Translations under genes and position numbers: made by a program
Part shown: one piece after another, positions 60,392 to 64,000 of the stretch
How positions within the stretch are numbered: the first letter of the stretch is position 1
Layout: every line of letters begins with the position of its first letter
Notes under the pieces: generated by a model
Databases searched by the model: none
Told to the model about the DNA's origin: nothing
What the model saw: only the letters and a program-made list of their open reading frames with translations
Source: Gossypium raimondii
Taxonomy: Eukaryota; Streptophyta; Magnoliopsida; Malvales; Malvaceae
NCBI RefSeq assembly: GCF_025698545.1
Contig: NC_068575.1
Location: 61,389,980-61,453,979 of the forward strand
DNA: 64,000 nucleotides
Direction: 5' to 3'

Positions 60392-63217
60392 TCATTGTCT
60401 AACAGTTAGTTCAGCCCTGAGATGGAGGACACCATTTATAAAGTAATTACTATCATCGGCCATGAATGTCGTCCATGGTATACCAAACAGGTTACGATAG
60501 CCAACGGCCTTTCCACCTGTGAATGTGTAGTTACCTTTATACTTACTTATGTAATCCTCGGTTGGTTTTGACCTCGCTGCAAACTCATAGTCCACGGCAA
60601 AAGTGACGGGTCCCTTCTCTTGCATTCCCAAAAATAGCCCAAAGCAGTGGAATGAGCTTTGCTGGTCCATATGGCAATGTGCGGAGAAGAAAAACCCTTG
60701 TCCACCGAGATGGAATGCTTGTGAATAAACTTTACCACCTGGAAACAGATGCGCGCATTCCTCGCGCTTCAGGTCCAGGTACACAACGCACTGTTGTCTT
60801 GGCTTTTCAAACTCTACAACCTTGACAGGGCGGTACTTGTAAGCCCGTTCAAGAAAGTGGCGATAAGGGGCATTCGCCTCCTCTGATGCAAGAGCACGCT
60901 GTTTGTGTGGTGTCTCAGCCTTGAAAAAGAGGGCTTCGAGCACAACCTTGGGTGCAATTTCTGCATCAAAGTCATTGCAGGTTAAAACTTTTTTAAGCTT
61001 TCTGCAAGTCATATGCGGAAAACGGATTAGTCGGCCAAGGCGTGTAGCGAAAACTCTACGCCTTTCCTCCAGTTTTGGGTAATGAGTCCGAGCCCATTTC
61101 AGCAAAAAGTCATAAACAGCATCCTCTGAAGCTACCTGGAGATCATCACTGGAAAAAACTGCCTCTATACCAGCAAGAGGCAAGTTGAGAACCTCATCCT
61201 GGAACCTGAAAAAGAAACACAGTATTAACTAGTTTATTAAAAGATCTACAAATTGGACCCCCAAAAAATAGTTAATGAAATGTTGACAGCAACTTCACTA
61301 ACTTTGCCACTTCAGACCACCAACATCCAAGCTACTTAATTTTACACTAATGTACCCATGTTATACAAGATTGCAATTATTGCCCTCGTAGTTTTCTAAA
61401 GAAGAATGACCATAATTTTGAAGGGAAAAACTTCGAAATAAAACCAAAAAATATCAACAAAAGGATGCCAAACATATTGAAATACATATGGTAACAATTA
61501 ACAAAAGAAACCAACCTTGTTACAGATAGAAATTACTCAAAAATATAAATAAGCATTTAATATTGTAGATAATGACAGCACTCACTTGGTTACATCCTTG
61601 TATTTTGCAGCAAGAAATTGCTTTGCTGCATCTGCCAGTGGCTGAACAGCATCTGCCATTAAAACAGTAGAAGGAAGATCCAAATACAGTAAGGCAGACT
61701 CACAGGTCATAGGAAGGTTTCGTAACAATCGACTACAATATCTCATGCATGATGCAACCTCGAATTTGTCAGCCACCATCAACACATCTAGCAAGGCAGT
61801 AGGAGTGGTAGTTGATAGGGTGTTGCTATACATAAAATTAAGGAGGTCCAGGAGAGCTGCTTCTTCTGCTTGGAAAAAAGAAGAAAACAAACAGTACTAG
61901 GTCATATTTATGGTTTACCTAGTCAATAAGTAATATGACCTAATAAAGAATATAATGATCTTTTAGATCACAATTAAATGCATGAATCAACTCATAAATA
62001 CATAGCTGATTCCCACATGAAAGCAGTCTTTGTTCATTGGGTTCATATCATAAGGGGCAAACAGAAACAGGAATTTGTAATGGGAATATTTAATATTCTT
62101 AACATTTACCAGAAGCATGTACCGGGAGGGTTACATATTGCTGCTCTGACTCTGTCATTCCATTTGAAAACAACTACAACAAGAGGCACAGACAAGTATG
62201 TCTATCACGAATAAGCCAACCAATGATAAAGGCAGAAACCAACCACAATCCCTTACCTTATAAAAGAATGGACTTTTAGCTGCTAAAATTGGAGAACTTA
62301 TATGAATGATATTAACTCTTAGAACTGTCAAATGATCCTTATTCAAAGATGAATAATTGTCATAAGCCGTATCATTCCCTACAAAAATACCAAACCTGTA
62401 TCAAGAAGGTTTATTCGTTGCAATCAGATGGTAACTAATATTTTGCTCTCAAATACAAAAAAGCTAACGAAAAGTTCAAAATTAACGTTCTTGAATAACA
62501 GAATCCATGGTTGATTGCGACCCATTTGCTCATTTCCAGTCAAAATTCGACTTAGTGTGATACTTTCTTGTTTTTTACTTTTAGCAATTTATGAATAAGC
62601 AGCCACAAACAACCAAACACACACAGACACACACACAAAAATGAAGAAACCGCAGTAGTTTGAGTTGTTACAATAAAAAGATCAACTAAAAACAATGCCT
62701 TCATGAAATTTACTAGTTACCAATTTGATTGCAGTTCAATCCAACATCAGAAGGCGAGCCTTCAATCATTGCCACAGCATCATCATCTCGATTTTCATAT
62801 GTTAACCCATCCACAGTGTCCGGCACGTTACAATTCAAGACTTGCTCCTGACGTTGCACGACATCTACAAGAACACCAGAAACCGTCAAAACCTAAAAGA
62901 AACACAAGCAAAATTATATAAAATAATGTCAATAACAGAAAGAAGAACGAACCAATTTCTTTCTTGAAATCTTCCCTTCGTCTCTTCCTATTACGTGCCC
63001 AGTCAGCGATGGAAGAACAACAGTCACCGTCGGATTTCGTCTCCGGCGAATCCGGCATGATCTCAATCCTCAATACCCGATCGGAAAAGTTACTGTCGTT
63101 AAAAGCAAAACCGAAGTCCGGTTCAGTGGTATCTGAACCGAAAGCTCCGCCGGGTGAAAAGTCGGAGACCATAATCGTTGATAGATCGAAAAGATCAGGA
63201 ACTTTAAGCACTCTCAT
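60392..63217 (-). CDS. POB1: BTB/POZ-BACK domain protein, POB1/LRB type (CUL3 ligase adaptor)
   Basis: Six exons, 63217-62953, 62864-62721, 62378-62257, 62173-62110, 61865-61586 and 61205-60392, join in phase to 562 residues, close to Arabidopsis POB1. Order: N-terminal [20 protein letters not shown], nuclear-type basic [15 protein letters not shown], a variable acidic linker, the BTB domain ([21 protein letters not shown] to FMYSN), BACK domain ([29 protein letters not shown]), and the conserved C-terminal beta domain ([38 protein letters not shown]). The family recruits substrates to CUL3 E3 ligases and acts in light and hormone signalling. The frame is open two codons above 63217 but has no ATG there. 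The exon 5 acceptor is AAGCAG (see findings). No lesions seen. Confidence 0.95.
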
Positions 63218-64000
63218 GCCCAAACCCTAAATTAAAAACAGATTATAAGTAAGTATACGTATAAGCAAAGTTTGAAAAAATTGGGAGTTAGTTGGAAAAA
63301 TGAATTAAAAATTCCAAAATACTTTAGGACTTGAAACATTCGCTGGTTAGTTTCCGAGTTTAGAGTTGTTTTGTTCGTCTCTTATATATGTAAAAAAAAT
63401 GGGACTAAAATTTAAATTTCAAAATAAAAAAGTTTATTTATATGTTTACAAAGATTATAGCATCTATATTTTTTGTAAATTTAAAATTTAGTCTATTATA
63501 CTTTTATTTTAGAAATTTAATCCTTTATTTTTCGAGTTTCAAAATTCAGGTACTATTTTTTGTTAAATCCTATTTTTTATTTCAAAATGTTATACTATTA
63601 AATTTAAAATAAAAATTAAAATGTTTTTCACCTTAACTCAAGTTTAAGATGATAACATATATATATATTTAAATTAAATATAGTTCAAGACTGTAAACTT
63701 CTTTTCAATGTGATTAGAAGTTATCTAATATGGTTGATAGGAATAGCGGTATAATGATTGATAAAAAATCAATTTACTTGTGAACTAGCATGAATCAGAT
63801 GAAGCAAACTAAATAATAATAATTGAATCCATTGAACTTTTATCTTTTACTTTTTAATAAATTTTAATTTCAACAGTTCAATCAATTAAGAATTGATAGT
63901 TTGATCGATTTGAATACTAATCGATTTCAAAACATTGAAATTATCTAATATCCATACTAATGTAAAATAGGGCTAATATTACAACTAGCTCGTGAATTTC
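63218..64000. other. Promoter side of the POB1-like gene and AT-rich spacer
   Basis: The 5' flank of the minus-strand gene occupies about the first 150 bases. The remainder is AT-rich, with a short (TA)n at about 63657-63669 and no recognisable gene. Confidence 0.5.

Overview
This is a nuclear segment of a dicot plant genome, most likely from the mallow family and probably cotton (Gossypium). The reasons are GT-AG introns, gene models matching Arabidopsis families exon by exon, AT-rich spacers, a nuclear copy of plastid DNA, and many short fold-back repeats of kinds I associate with cotton and cacao spacers. The species call is inference; no database was searched.

Layout, left to right. 1-5231 is AT-rich spacer. 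5475-6365 is an intronless AP2/ERF gene of the ERF061 type. 8062-9988 is an ABA receptor (PYL7-10 clade, three exons). 13218-16525 is a cell-wall GH28 polygalacturonase-like gene (five exons). 16738-17607 (minus) encodes a secreted histidine-rich protein whose 5' end is a partial tandem duplication. About 17798-18273 is plastid DNA (trnL-UAA 5' exon plus intron) inserted in the nucleus. 19600-19972 is a LINE remnant joining ORF1 to RNase H. 20359-21806 is a decayed LRR receptor-kinase pseudogene with a MITE in it. 23877-24365 encodes a stand-alone 95-residue subtilase I9 inhibitor. 25229-25469 (minus) holds two tandem MIR477 hairpins under one TATA box. 26450-35535 is a nest of three LTR-type repeats. 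35826-37876 is a KANL3/TEX30-type alpha/beta hydrolase. 38414-38827 (minus) is a Lys/Glu-rich small protein. 40712-41077 (minus) is a small plant-specific protein that may be frameshifted. 41458-43212 (minus) is a 3xHMG-box protein gene with an apparent 1-base loss in exon 2. 45456-49823 (minus) is the splicing factor Crooked-neck/CLF1. 53505-53829 is an AG-peptide. 56040-58241 (minus) is a UBC8/10-type E2 with a GC-AG intron. 59575-59646 is initiator tRNA-Met. 60392-63217 (minus) is a POB1-type BTB/BACK protein.

The genes do not form a pathway or cluster; this is an ordinary eukaryotic gene neighbourhood. Several relate loosely to stress or ABA signalling (ERF, PYL, POB1 as a ubiquitin-ligase adaptor, an E2), but proximity is not evidence of co-function. 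I saw no new multi-gene system. The items most worth a second look are the MIR477 pair, the self-duplicated secreted-protein gene that translates its former 5' UTR, the one-base lesion in the 3xHMG-box gene, the orphan I9 inhibitor, the plastid insertion and the nested repeats.
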